Source: a virus. From it: DNA of 46,982 bases. The stretch is taken from positions 1-46,982 of the IMG/VR virus record IMGVR_UViG_3300030746_000023; one strand, given 5' to 3'. Shown here piece by piece: positions 22,035 to 30,399 of this stretch (the first letter of the stretch is position 1; each line of letters starts with the position of its first letter). Both the position numbers and the translations under genes were made by a program. The notes beneath the pieces were generated by a model. It did not search any database. It was given only the letters and a program-made list of their open reading frames with translations, and had not been told where the DNA came from.

Positions 22035-22072
22035 ATAAATGGTTAGTTTAACGACATAACCGGGTCATAAAA

Positions 22073-22225
22073 TTACTTATTGCCGTGCCAGATATTGTAT
22101 TTCCGCGTATTCCTCATCTTGAAAGAGGCGTGAGCGTTGCGAACTCGCGGGGTATAATCCGCCGACAATTTGGACTTCGGTTTGGGCTTGCTATTGCGCC
22201 CGTAGGTATGATTGTTACAAGCCAC
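22073..22225 (-). CDS. Small basic protein (50 aa)
   Basis: GTG 22225-22223 with AAGGAG seven bases upstream is the start; the longer frame upstream crosses the leader repeat and terminator. The product (MACNNHTYGRNSKPKPKSKLSADYTPRVRNAH...MRNTRKYNIWHGNK) is strongly basic with Lys-Pro repeats, suggesting nucleic-acid or ribosome binding. No family recognised. Confidence 0.6.
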   Translation of the reverse strand: MACNNHTYGRNSKPKPKSKLSADYTPRVRNAHASFKMRNTRKYNIWHGNK

Positions 22226-22241
22226 AATAAATCTCCTTCTA

Positions 22242-22287
22242 TTTGTGGTTGAGAGAAACTGACAAGTCAGCCTCACTGAACGACAAA
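22242..22287 (-). repeat. Duplicated leader element, copy 1
   Basis: Companion of 21985-22034: identical 22-base block at 22266-22287 and GTTGAGAGAA at 22248-22257. The segment between the blocks differs but is self-complementary here (CTGAC...GTCAG on the plus strand). Lies between a terminator and the 50-aa gene. Confidence 0.8.
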
Positions 22288-22288
22288 T

Positions 22289-22337
22289 GAAAAAGACGGT
22301 CGCGAAGACAGCCAAGTGTGACCATCCCCGCGACCGT
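22289..22337 (-). terminator. Rho-independent terminator
   Basis: On the minus strand ACGGTCGCG (22337-22329) pairs perfectly with CGCGACCGT (22304-22296), followed by CTTTTTC. The loop is 24 nt. It ends the transcript of the 236-aa gene, implying a new promoter (perhaps in the leader repeat) for the small genes downstream. Confidence 0.75.
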
Positions 22338-22350
22338 TAGATGTGCTAGA

Positions 22351-23058
22351 TTATTGCTTGTCGCCAGCCGCCGCCGCCACCTCAAGCTCGGCCTTCTTCA
22401 TGGCCTCGCGAGCGGTGTAGACGTCCTTAGTCTGGTCAGCGAAGGCCAGAATTTCGGTGACGGTCTTTTCGATGGCGTCGAAGCCAAGTTCCATCTTGTC
22501 CAGATGGATACCGTTGTAGAAGGGCTTGCCGGCGACCTTCGGTTGAGGAGGTTGACCGGGAACAATCAGCGTGTTGTCGATAGCCGCCCGATATTCCTTG
22601 ATCGCCCGTTCAATCTTGGACGTGAGATTGTCCTTGAAGATCGGCCGGTACGGGACCATCTCCTTGCTCTCTTCCAGGGTCCAGAAAGGTATCTCATAAG
22701 CCTCCTTGACCCTGAAAGCCTGACGAATGTCGCCAGTCAAGCCGGACAGATTGATGTTGTCCTTGGTGAGGCGCATGGGGCTGAAGTGAGCCATCCACGC
22801 GATCAAACCACGACGACGGTAACCGGACTTCGCATCAACGATGTCGATCAGCAGACGACGAAACAGACTCGTGTCGCCATGCTTTTCGGCGTGCATCATG
22901 CACTGAACGGCGTTCTTGTGGATGCGGAGGTCAAGACTGGCCAGACTCGCACGAATGTGATTCTGGTCCTCCTTGATAAACTCCTTGGTCCATAGGTCGG
23001 CCATGAAGTCAGCTTCCACAACCACATTGGCGGGAAGTTCGATGTTATCTTTGGTCAT
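22351..23058 (-). CDS. Conserved phage hypothetical protein (235 aa)
   Basis: ATG 23058 with GGAA upstream; an ATG four codons earlier is possible. Contains LRIHKNAVQCMMHAEKHGDTSLFRRLL and YRRRGLIAWMAHFSPM, a block I associate with uncharacterised early proteins of several podovirus groups, and an Ala-rich helical tail. GC content is high and coding bias strong. No enzymatic motif is visible. Ends just before a clear terminator, so it may be a separately expressed early gene. Confidence 0.75.
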   Translation of the reverse strand: MTKDNIELPANVVVEADFMADLWTKEFIKEDQNHIRASLASLDLRIHKNAVQCMMHAEKHGDTSLFRRLLIDIVDAKSGYRRRGLIAWMAHFSPMRLTKDNINLSGLTGDIRQAFRVKEAYEIPFWTLEESKEMVPYRPIFKDNLTSKIERAIKEYRAAIDNTLIVPGQPPQPKVAGKPFYNGIHLDKMELGFDAIEKTVTEILAFADQTKDVYTAREAMKKAELEVAAAAGDKQ

Positions 23059-23126
23059 TTTAGGTTCCATTGGTTCCAGTGTTATGCAGTCACGTTAGTG
23101 CTGCGAGAGACTGATGCCAATGGGTT

Positions 23127-23342
23127 TCACTCGCGCTCTCTTCGGATCAATTGGGCCACTTGATGGCCTTCCTGAACCTGGAAAGGTTGCAGCATTACTG
23201 TCCGACAGAAGCCGCTGTCAGTTGGGAGAGGAAGATTGGCCTTAAAGTAATCGGCCACACTCTCAGACACAAAGGGACCAAAGTAACGCGTCTTAGCATT
23301 TCTGTGATCCTTATAGCCAACGATGTAGGATGTGGGTTTCAC
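23127..23342 (-). CDS. Hypothetical protein (71 aa)
   Basis: GTG 23342 gives a GTGA overlap with the preceding stop and has GGGAGG seven bases upstream. Contains YIVGYKDHRNAKTRYFGPFVSESVADYF, an alpha/beta pattern, and ends in a charged helix. Translationally coupled to the 72-aa gene. Function unknown. Confidence 0.6.
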   Translation of the reverse strand: MKPTSYIVGYKDHRNAKTRYFGPFVSESVADYFKANLPLPTDSGFCRTVMLQPFQVQEGHQVAQLIRRERE

Positions 23343-23557
23343 CACACCGCCTCCCACTCCTCCAGTACCTCAACACCGTTGTTAAGGTCCCAGATAGCGA
23401 GATAGATTTCATGGTTCTCTGTCAGCAATTGTTCCGCCAAGATAACGGCGGGACGCAGACTGGAGAACCACGCGAACACGTCAAACGACGCCACACTAAA
23501 GTCATGTGACGCGCTAGTCGTTACCCCATAGCGGGGCTCATTCTTTTGGATTTTCAT
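23339..23557 (-). CDS. Hypothetical protein (72 aa)
   Basis: ATG 23557. Sequence includes VASFDVFAWFSSLRPAVILAEQLLTENHEIYLAIWDLNNGVEVLEE, an alpha/beta pattern. Its start codon abuts the stem of a leader hairpin (23559-23612), and no strong Shine-Dalgarno is visible, so translation may be controlled by that structure. No family recognised. Confidence 0.55.
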   Translation of the reverse strand: MKIQKNEPRYGVTTSASHDFSVASFDVFAWFSSLRPAVILAEQLLTENHEIYLAIWDLNNGVEVLEEWEAVW

Positions 23558-24113
23558 TGATAGGCCGTCCGCTTTCTGTCACCAAGAAGTGACTAAAGGG
23601 CATCAGCCTATCGCAACACTAACGGTTGCGTTGCAATCAACCACGTTGCGCTTGTTGCATTGTGAATGATTGCTAATGCGGGCTTCGCTTCCAGCCAACG
23701 CTCATTGTTCCACATTGACAACCTATAGCCAATTGATTGCTAATCAACCGAGATTGTTGTCGCATGGTGATGCGTTGGGATGGCAACCTAACGTCTTCGG
23801 ATTACACACGGTCAAGAACGTGCCACGCTCACAGTTAGATTGTTGCCCTTACGGGATACTGCATTTGCAGCGTTACCGTTCCAAGCCACTACGGTTGTCA
23901 GCCTTTTGACGGTTAGACACGAAACTCGTATGTACCCCTAGCAAAGATTGTAAGGGGGAGTTATGGCCTAACCACAGGCTAACAAACCAAGCTTAAAGGC
24001 TTGGCGACATTGCACGCGGATCACGCGGCCTGTCTGGTATTACCTGACGCACATTAGGGCGTCGGCTGGAGACGGCCAGGACAAAGCCCGGCCGCTCCGA
24101 GATGATTTTAACC
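23558..24113. other. Gene-poor 556-nt region with many hairpins
   Basis: No convincing gene on either strand; a 79-codon plus-strand frame (23670-23909) has no ribosome-binding site and opposes all neighbours. Inverted repeats include GATAGGC/GCCTATC (23559-23612) enclosing GTCAC/GTGAC, CCAAGC/GCTTGG (about 23987-24005), CGCG-GATCA-CGCG (about 24015-24027), GACGC/GCGTC (about 24046-24063) and CGGCC/GGCCG (about 24070-24094). It may hold structured RNAs, operators or an origin. Confidence 0.55.
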
Positions 24114-24524
24114 CTAGCTCTTGTTTGACCGGGCGAGATTTAGCTTTGCAGCCTTGTCTCGCAAGGTGTCTGGAAACGCTACGGATACTCTCCGCGCGTC
24201 AGATGGTGATGGACCGTTCTCGAAATCTTCGAGCTTACGGACCACTAAGCCGTCGGCGGTCATGGACTTGCCTTTCGGCCTGACCAGATGACCTTTGACA
24301 GACTTGCCACGTTGTCCCGAACTCCCCAAAGATGACATATGGGGTGCGTAGCGGCTTGTCTTACCCGTACCGGGTTTCGACAAGTCAACAGGAGGCATGG
24401 TTTTTGACCATACTGACCTGACGCGGCCCTCAGACGCAATCGTGCTTGGGTTTCGTGACGTGGCCAGAAGGGCAATCGCGAGCTTGCGCTTACGACTACG
24501 CTTCTGCCGCGCGTTGAGCGACAT
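24114..24524 (-). CDS. Very basic hypothetical protein (136 aa)
   Basis: ATG 24524 with GGGAG seven bases upstream; first leftward gene of the divergent region. N-terminus MSLNARQKRSRKRKLAIAL and the middle (KGHLVRPKGKSM) are highly basic, as in nucleic-acid-binding or host-takeover proteins; the rest is low-complexity Ser/Pro/Gly. Early position and charge suggest an immediate-early gene. No family recognised. Confidence 0.65.
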   Translation of the reverse strand: MSLNARQKRSRKRKLAIALLATSRNPSTIASEGRVRSVWSKTMPPVDLSKPGTGKTSRYAPHMSSLGSSGQRGKSVKGHLVRPKGKSMTADGLVVRKLEDFENGPSPSDARRVSVAFPDTLRDKAAKLNLARSNKS

Positions 24525-24604
24525 AGCGAATCTCCCATGATCCAGGGTTAAGGTACTGCACGCTTCCGCGGCCTCACCTGGGGGGCTGCCCCTTCAACAC
24601 ACTA

Positions 24605-24633
24605 GGTATAGCACTACGTTTTGCAAAGTTCAA
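24605..24633 (-). promoter_or_regulatory. Leftward sigma70-like promoter
   Basis: TTGAAC (24633-24628) and TATACC (24610-24605) on the minus strand with a 17-base spacer. About 80 nt before the basic 136-aa gene; likely early promoter for the left arm. Confidence 0.5.
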
Positions 24634-24693
24634 ATCACATGTTCGTGATGTCATTCATCGACTATCAATCAATCCTTATCGTTATTCGATATG

Positions 24694-24713
24694 GTGTGTA
24701 ACAGTGTGTAACA
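24694..24713. repeat. Tandem 10-bp direct repeat
   Basis: Two adjacent perfect copies of GTGTGTAACA (24694-24703 and 24704-24713), about one helical turn apart, upstream of the leftward promoter; a possible activator site. Confidence 0.6.
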
Positions 24714-24929
24714 AGTGTATTGCATTATGATGATACGTTATTGCAAAGGGTAGAGTATTGCGTGTAATGCCTGGCGAGGGGGCATGGTTGACCCCGGTAG
24801 GGGGTGGGGTAGGGTGAAATCTTGCTGGTCGAGACGCGTAATTGGGGTAACCTCATTTGTTTTATAAAAAATCAAGGTTTTAGGTATGTACATATATAAA
24901 ATTATTTCTGGGTTATTGTACGATTTTAC

Positions 24930-24958
24930 TTGACATGGGTCGGGGGAAATAGTATAAT
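24930..24958 (+). promoter_or_regulatory. Rightward sigma70 promoter P1 (consensus)
   Basis: TTGACA (24930-24935) and TATAAT (24953-24958), both perfect consensus, 17-base spacer. About 320 nt upstream of the first rightward gene. Confidence 0.85.
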
Positions 24959-24999
24959 AGTCTTATAGAAAGCCCCAAATAAGGTTTCTACTTATCTGA

Positions 25000-25100
25000 G
25001 AACTAATCAATTATCATAATCACAAAATACAAACATTGATTAATATTATATCAATTGATGATTAAATAACATGATTTACGTACATCAATCAAGAAAAGAA
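25000..25100. repeat. AT-rich segment with repeated ATCAA/TTGAT
   Basis: At least six copies of ATCAA or its complement (25006, 25036, 25050, 25055, 25084, 25088), including the palindrome ATCAATTGAT at 25050-25059. Candidate repressor-binding or unwinding region between P1 and P2. Confidence 0.45.
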
Positions 25101-25188
25101 CTCGATTAGAGTCTCAAATAAGTACATAGAACTCTTGATTTTTTTATGTCTTTATATAACACAGCCGTTAGGCTGGGTGGCCGGGGTG

Positions 25189-25217
25189 TTGACATTCCAT
25201 TAACAATATGTTATAAT
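25189..25217 (+). promoter_or_regulatory. Rightward sigma70 promoter P2 (consensus)
   Basis: TTGACA (25189-25194) and TATAAT (25212-25217), perfect consensus, 17-base spacer; about 60 nt before the first rightward start codon. Likely main promoter of the virion and packaging genes. Confidence 0.85.
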
Positions 25218-25281
25218 ATGGTATTGAATTGAATATACACAGGCATCACACTTCTACAAACTATGTCAAGGGGTTAAATAA

Positions 25282-25674
25282 TTGTCTAGTCTATTTGGGT
25301 TTCTAGGAAGTATGCTTGGTGGTGGTGGATCTGGTGGGAGCCAGGCTGGAAGTGGTGTTCCCGCGTACTATAAAAATCTCACCCAGAATGTGCAGGCGGA
25401 AGATAGTTTTGACCAATATCTGATGGGCCTTGGTCCTGAACATGACACCAATCCACGATTCACAAAAGCAGTTGCTGGTGGCCCACAAGCCTGGTCTGAC
25501 TACTGGGCAGGTGCTCCTCCTACTGGTGTACAACTCCCATATAATGGCCAGATGACCACACGAGTCACAGGCCAAGGAGGGGTTACTGGGGCTAATTCGG
25601 GTATGGCAGGCGGGGGACAAGCAAAAATAGATCCACTTCTTCAGCAACTATTTTCTCAACAACAACAACAATAA
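25282..25674 (+). CDS. Gly/Gln-rich hypothetical protein (130 aa)
   Basis: TTG start with AAGGGG eight bases upstream. Begins MSSLFGFLGSMLGGGGSGG and ends with a poly-Gln tract after DPLLQQLFSQ; the middle holds AEDSFDQYLMGLGPEHDTNPRF. The low-complexity ends and the N-terminus resemble the small ejection protein at 41782-42279 (MSSLFGSGSG). Its place before terminase suggests a packaging or minor virion protein. Stop overlaps the terminase small subunit (TAATG). Confidence 0.65.
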   Translation: MSSLFGFLGSMLGGGGSGGSQAGSGVPAYYKNLTQNVQAEDSFDQYLMGLGPEHDTNPRFTKAVAGGPQAWSDYWAGAPPTGVQLPYNGQMTTRVTGQGGVTGANSGMAGGGQAKIDPLLQQLFSQQQQQ

Positions 25675-26222
25675 TGCCCTATCTCTCTATTAAAGACGGC
25701 CGCACCGAGTCAGCTCGTAAAGATAGTTTTGGCCGCAAGCTGACCCCAAAGATGTTAAGTTTCATTAATGCTTATTTTGGGGCAGCTAATTTCAACGGAC
25801 AACGGGCGATTGAACTGTCTGACTACAACTGTAAAACCAAATACAGTGTCCATCAAACCTATGCCGAACTAATGAATCATCCTTTAGTTGTCGAAGAAAT
25901 TGCTAAGCGTCAAGCTAAACGAGAACAGAAATCGGAAGTAAAAGCTGAACATCTTATCGCTAAACTTCTCCAAATTATCGAAGACACCCAGGTTGACAAT
26001 CCCCAGGCGGCCCTACGAGCTATCGAGCTGGCGGGCAAATCCATCGCCCTTTGGAAAGATCGCCAAGAGGTCACAGGAGCAGACGGTGGTGCAATCAGAC
26101 ATGAACAACAAGTAAAGGAAGACGTTGCAGACTTCACCGGCAGAATTGCTAGCCTCGTTAAGCGAGGAGGAGCGACAAACGTTGTTGAGTTCCCTGAGCG
26201 AGCAAGCCCAGGCGGAACTTAA
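25674..26222 (+). CDS. Terminase small subunit
   Basis: 182 residues. Typical layout: LTPKMLSFINAYFGAANFNGQRAIELSDYNCKTKYSVHQTYAELMNHPLVVEEIAKRQAK is an N-terminal helix-turn-helix-like domain of small terminases, then a helical oligomerisation region and a C-terminal tail. It recognises phage DNA and recruits the large subunit, whose gene starts within its 3' end (98-nt overlap). The family is diverse, so the call rests on motif pattern and position. Confidence 0.75.
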   Translation: MPYLSIKDGRTESARKDSFGRKLTPKMLSFINAYFGAANFNGQRAIELSDYNCKTKYSVHQTYAELMNHPLVVEEIAKRQAKREQKSEVKAEHLIAKLLQIIEDTQVDNPQAALRAIELAGKSIALWKDRQEVTGADGGAIRHEQQVKEDVADFTGRIASLVKRGGATNVVEFPERASPGGT

Positions 26223-27549
26223 GTGGCACTGGGACTTCTGGGCCAGACCCAATCAAAAGGCCCCCGACGGGCTGTGGAATACCTGGCTGGTCTTGGCTGG
26301 TCGTGGTTTTGGAAAGACTCGTATGGGGTCGGAGTGGATCAGAAATAATGTATGTGGAACATCACCCCTTGCGGCTCCCCCCAGCGGATTCAGCCGGATT
26401 GCCCTCGTGGCTGAAACTGCCGCTGATGCGAGGGACGTTATGGTACTCGGCGACTCAGGCATCCTCGCTTGCCACCCGAAAGATTTCCGGCCAGAATGGT
26501 CACCAACCAACAGACGCCTAACGTGGCCAAACGGAGTACAGGCTTGGGTCTACAATGCCACGGAACCGGATCAGCTTCGTGGCCCCCAGCATCATGCGGC
26601 GTGGGTGGACGAACTAGCGAAGTTCAGATATATGCAGGAGATCTGGGACCAATTGCAGTTTGGTCTTCGTCTAGGGGAACACCCCAGGGCCCTGGTTACG
26701 ACAACCCCCAGGCCCCTACCACTTATCAAGCGTCTTATGGCAGATGCGGACACTGTAGTGACCCGTGGTGCCACACTAGACAACCAAGCGAACCTGGCTG
26801 TAAATACTGTCAAGCAACTCTACGAAAGGTACGGGGGGACTCGTCTAGGTAGGCAAGAACTTTCGGGGGAAGTCCTAACTGACATTCCGGGAGCCCTCTG
26901 GAACCGTGACATGATTGACGCGTGTAGGGAAAAAGAAGTCCCAGAAGACCTTGAACGAGTTTATGTAGCCGTTGACCCCGCCGTCACAAACACCGAAGAT
27001 TCCGATGAGCATGGGATCGTGGTTGTGGGTCTCGCCCGAGACACCGAGGGCTATGCGCAAGGCTACGTACTGGCGGATGGGTCTTGCCGGGGAAACCCAG
27101 AGGAATGGGCTAAAAAGGCAATAAGTCTCTATCGTTTCTGGTCCGCAGACAAAATCATCGCGGAAAAGAATCAGGGTGGTCTAATGGTTGAGTCCACACT
27201 TAAGGCGGTCGATCGTTCGGTCCCAGTTGAATTGGTTACTGCAACTCGTGGTAAGGTGGTTCGGGCTGAACCAATCAGTGCTCTTTACGAACAAGGTCGT
27301 ATCCATCATGTGGGAAGTTTTCCCGCGCTAGAGGATCAGATGTGTCTCTTTTCGGTGGATTTTGTACGTTCAGCAGCTAACGGAAGTCCTGACAGGGTTG
27401 ACGCCTTGGTTTGGGGTCTTACAAAGATATTTGACAAGATTACTGGTCGTCGTCTTACCACTAAGGGTATGGGGCCAGACCAAGAATCGGAGTCACACAA
27501 CATTGATTGGCGTGACAGAGAAGTCCCAAATGGCTGGATGGCCAATTGA
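26125..27549 (+). CDS. Terminase large subunit
   Basis: 474 residues. ATPase: AGRGFGKTR (Walker A, residues ~58-66) and AAWVDELAKF (Walker B with Asp-Glu); then TTPRPLP (coupling motif). Nuclease: YVAVDPAVT with Asp, DEHGIVVVG, and DRVDALVWGL near the C-terminus. Pumps DNA into the prohead and cuts concatemers. TTG start with AAGGA five bases upstream. Together with the P22-like portal this forms the packaging motor. Confidence 0.95.
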   Translation: MQTSPAELLASLSEEERQTLLSSLSEQAQAELKWHWDFWARPNQKAPDGLWNTWLVLAGRGFGKTRMGSEWIRNNVCGTSPLAAPPSGFSRIALVAETAADARDVMVLGDSGILACHPKDFRPEWSPTNRRLTWPNGVQAWVYNATEPDQLRGPQHHAAWVDELAKFRYMQEIWDQLQFGLRLGEHPRALVTTTPRPLPLIKRLMADADTVVTRGATLDNQANLAVNTVKQLYERYGGTRLGRQELSGEVLTDIPGALWNRDMIDACREKEVPEDLERVYVAVDPAVTNTEDSDEHGIVVVGLARDTEGYAQGYVLADGSCRGNPEEWAKKAISLYRFWSADKIIAEKNQGGLMVESTLKAVDRSVPVELVTATRGKVVRAEPISALYEQGRIHHVGSFPALEDQMCLFSVDFVRSAANGSPDRVDALVWGLTKIFDKITGRRLTTKGMGPDQESESHNIDWRDREVPNGWMAN

Positions 27550-28112
27550 AAGTTCTTATAGCTTGCGAATTCTCCGGGATTGTCCGTGATGCATTTAGGA
27601 CTAGAGGCCATGATGCTTGGTCTTGTGATATACTACCTTCTCGATCTGATACATATCATATTCAAACCGACGTATTGAGTATATTAGATCAAGGTTGGGA
27701 TCTGATGATCGCACACCCACCTTGTACTCACCTATCCTCTAGTGGAGCTAGGTGGTGGAAAGATAAGATTGATGAGAGTGAGAAAGCCCTTGTATTTGTT
27801 CAGACCTTAATGGACTCACCAATTAATAAAATCGCTATCGAGAACCCAATCGGGATGATTAGTACAAGAATTAAACGACCAACTCAGATAATTCAACCCT
27901 ATCAATTCGGTCATCCTGTGTCTAAATCTACGTGCCTTTGGTTGAAGAATTTAGCAGAACTAGTTAGTACTGAAATTGTTGAGCCTAAGTGGCAGTACCT
28001 TAAATCTGGTAAACGGATTGACGCGTGGTATAGTAATAATAAAACAGAGCGATCTGTCACATTTAAAGGAATAGCCGAAGCGATGGCAGATCAATGGGGA
28101 ACTAATGTCTGA
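27546..28112 (+). CDS. Cytosine-C5 methyltransferase-like protein (short phage form)
   Basis: 188 residues, TTG start overlapping the terminase stop. Has LIACEFSGIVRDAF (AdoMet-binding motif I-like), GHDAWSCDILPS, IAHPPCTHLSSSGARWW (motif IV, catalytic Cys60) and IENPIGM (motif VI-like ENP). The target-recognition domain and the late motifs of normal Dcm enzymes are missing; such short forms are common in phages. Base composition is clearly more AT-rich than terminase and portal on either side, suggesting later insertion. DNA methylation for defence evasion is plausible but activity is uncertain. Confidence 0.8.
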   Translation: MKVLIACEFSGIVRDAFRTRGHDAWSCDILPSRSDTYHIQTDVLSILDQGWDLMIAHPPCTHLSSSGARWWKDKIDESEKALVFVQTLMDSPINKIAIENPIGMISTRIKRPTQIIQPYQFGHPVSKSTCLWLKNLAELVSTEIVEPKWQYLKSGKRIDAWYSNNKTERSVTFKGIAEAMADQWGTNV

Positions 28113-30363
28113 AGAAGCTGCAGACACAGATGGTCTAAACCACAAGAAGGTTGGGAAAGCTGCACAGAACTTGCGGCGTCCTGATCTTATTGATGTTGAA
28201 CCAGTCAAAAAGAATTATGTCCCAGAAGGATTTGAAACTGCTGAAGAATTCATTCAAGACATGCGTGCTCAGTATCAGCACGACGTTGACTTTGATCGTA
28301 TCAATCGCTACGAAGCAATGGACGACCTTCGATTTGCCGCCGGTGAACAATGGGATCCCGTTGTACTCCTACAGCGCAAAAACCTTCCCTGTCTTGTAAT
28401 TAATACAATTCCGCAGTTCACCGCACAGTTGGTCGGTGACTGGCGAGAAAGCCAAAAAGCTATCAAAGTTGTACCATCTAATGATGAGGACAGCGACGTA
28501 GCCAGTGTTCGGGAAGATCTTGTTCGTAATATCGAAATGACATCCCGAGCTGATCGTTCGTATGATCAAGCTTTTGAGAGCATGATTCAGTGCGGGGACG
28601 GTGCTTTCAAAGTCGCAGTGGAATACGCTAGAGATACTGTTTTTGATCAAGACATTTGCATTCAGCCCGTCGAAGATGTGATGGCAACTGTCTGGGATCG
28701 TTTCTCCGTAGATCCAACTGGACGCGATGCACGACGTGTATTCGTTGACGACCGCATACCTAAAGACGAATTTACCCGTAAGTGGCCCCAAGCAGCCGGG
28801 GGAAGTAATCTTCTTGAGGTTGATAAGATTGATCGCGTTACCATGGCTGGTTGGTACGATCAAGAGTCTTATCGCGTCACAGAATATTGGCGTATGATTG
28901 AACGCCAGAAGACTCTCGCCTTGTTTGAGTCTGGTAAGATGTATGAAATTGATGACAGTGTGGACATCAATGAGCTGATCCAAAAGAATGGTGAAGTTCA
29001 GAAGACACGAGTTGTTTGGTGTCGGTACGCACAGATGCACTATTGTACTGGTTGGTGCATTTTGGCCGGACCTTACGAGTATCGCCTTAACCGCCTTCCC
29101 ATCATTCGTATGTCTGGGCGAATTGTTAATATTGCGGGCCGTAGGGTTCGGTATGGTCTAGTCAGGTTTATGAAAGACCCCGCACGTCTGAAGAATTTCT
29201 GGCGGTCTATTGCTGCGGAGCAACTTGGGTACGCCCCCAAAGCTCAGTGGTTAGCCACACAGTCGGCAATTGAAGGACGACAGGAGTCTTTCCGCCGGGC
29301 ACACCTGACCCGTGACCCTCTACTTATCGTCAATGACGAGGCAATAATCGGGCAGAATATTCAGCGGATTGAACCCCCAGCTCCGCAGGCTGCCATTTTC
29401 CAAGAAGTGCAAATGAATACCCAAGACATGAAAGATGTCAGCGGTATTCAAGATGCCAGTCTTGGTATCAGGTCTAATGAGACTAGTGGCAAGGCGATTT
29501 TGAATCGTCAACACGAGGGAGACATCGCCAGTCAGACCTATTATGACAATGCGGACGCGAGTCTTCTGGAGGCGGGAGACGTTATCAACCAACTTATTCC
29601 GCAGATCTATGATGGCACCCGTGTCATTCGTTTGATTGGAAAAGACGAGTCAATTAAGTTTCAACGTATTAATGATCCTATGGACCCACACGCTATTGAT
29701 CTAGGCGCGGGAATGTTTGATGTTGCCCTGTCTACTGGTACGTCTTACACTACCCGTAGGGTTGAAGCTGCCGCCGCTATGATGGACGCTATTCAGGTGT
29801 GGCCACAACTCATGCAGATTGCTGGTGACCTTGTGGTTAAAGCTCAGGACTGGCCCGGTGCTGAAGAACTCAGTGAACGTCTACAGAAGACCGTACCGCC
29901 GCAGTTTCTGTCTCCTGAACAGCAGAAAGAGAATGGTGGTCCTCCTCCGATTCCGCCCGAAGCTGTTCAGCAAATGCAACAAATGCTGCAACAACTCCAA
30001 CAAGAGAACACACAACTTAAGCTCGACAAGACAATTGAATTTAAGAAACTTGAGGTTGAGTCTTACAATGCGGAAACTAAACGTATTGCAGCACTCAATC
30101 AGGACAAAGGTACTGAAACTCCTAGTGATCAGGGGGCACTTGATAAGCTTCTTGAAGGTGCTAAGACCATTGATGAGCATGACATTCAACGTGCTCAGCT
30201 CGAACATAGTATCGTCATGGATCACGCTAAAATGGGTCTGGAACATCAAAAATTGGCCGTCCAGGCACAGCAAGTCCAGAACCAACATGAGATGGCACAG
30301 AAACAACTATCCGCACGACCCACACCAACTGCTCGGTCTGGTGGGTCGAGTAAAGCGAAATAA
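28105..30363 (+). CDS. Portal protein (P22 gp1-like)
   Basis: 752 residues. Blocks NRYEAMDDLRFAAGEQWD, INTIPQFTAQLVGDWRESQ, IQCGDGAFKVAVEYARD and VWDRFSVDPTGRDA follow the P22-type portal family; the C-terminal ~150 residues are a Gln-rich helical barrel-like segment (AVQQMQQMLQQLQQENTQL). Forms the dodecameric DNA channel at one vertex and docks terminase and the gp4-like adaptor. Starts 8 nt inside the methyltransferase gene. Confidence 0.93.
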   Translation: MSEEAADTDGLNHKKVGKAAQNLRRPDLIDVEPVKKNYVPEGFETAEEFIQDMRAQYQHDVDFDRINRYEAMDDLRFAAGEQWDPVVLLQRKNLPCLVINTIPQFTAQLVGDWRESQKAIKVVPSNDEDSDVASVREDLVRNIEMTSRADRSYDQAFESMIQCGDGAFKVAVEYARDTVFDQDICIQPVEDVMATVWDRFSVDPTGRDARRVFVDDRIPKDEFTRKWPQAAGGSNLLEVDKIDRVTMAGWYDQESYRVTEYWRMIERQKTLALFESGKMYEIDDSVDINELIQKNGEVQKTRVVWCRYAQMHYCTGWCILAGPYEYRLNRLPIIRMSGRIVNIAGRRVRYGLVRFMKDPARLKNFWRSIAAEQLGYAPKAQWLATQSAIEGRQESFRRAHLTRDPLLIVNDEAIIGQNIQRIEPPAPQAAIFQEVQMNTQDMKDVSGIQDASLGIRSNETSGKAILNRQHEGDIASQTYYDNADASLLEAGDVINQLIPQIYDGTRVIRLIGKDESIKFQRINDPMDPHAIDLGAGMFDVALSTGTSYTTRRVEAAAAMMDAIQVWPQLMQIAGDLVVKAQDWPGAEELSERLQKTVPPQFLSPEQQKENGGPPPIPPEAVQQMQQMLQQLQQENTQLKLDKTIEFKKLEVESYNAETKRIAALNQDKGTETPSDQGALDKLLEGAKTIDEHDIQRAQLEHSIVMDHAKMGLEHQKLAVQAQQVQNQHEMAQKQLSARPTPTARSGGSSKAK

Positions 30364-30399
30364 GACAGAGCGAACGGTTAAAGGACCGCAAATACCTAA

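Larger units (their letters stand above)
24525..25281. other. Divergent intergenic region (757 nt)
   Basis: Separates the leftward and rightward arms. Contains one leftward and two rightward sigma70-like promoters, a 10-bp tandem repeat, a GC-rich stretch (about 24765-24845) and an AT-rich segment with repeated ATCAA/TTGAT (about 25000-25100). No gene with a ribosome-binding site seen. A regulatory hub and possible origin. Confidence 0.7.

Noticed and set aside
21985-22287. T7-type RNA polymerase promoter in the leader repeats
   Set aside because: No resemblance to known phage RNA polymerase promoters and no RNA polymerase gene in the window; left as an unexplained repeat.
22318-22995. 225-codon plus-strand frame
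   Set aside because: Mirror of the leftward 235-aa gene and begins inside its terminator; no ribosome-binding site.
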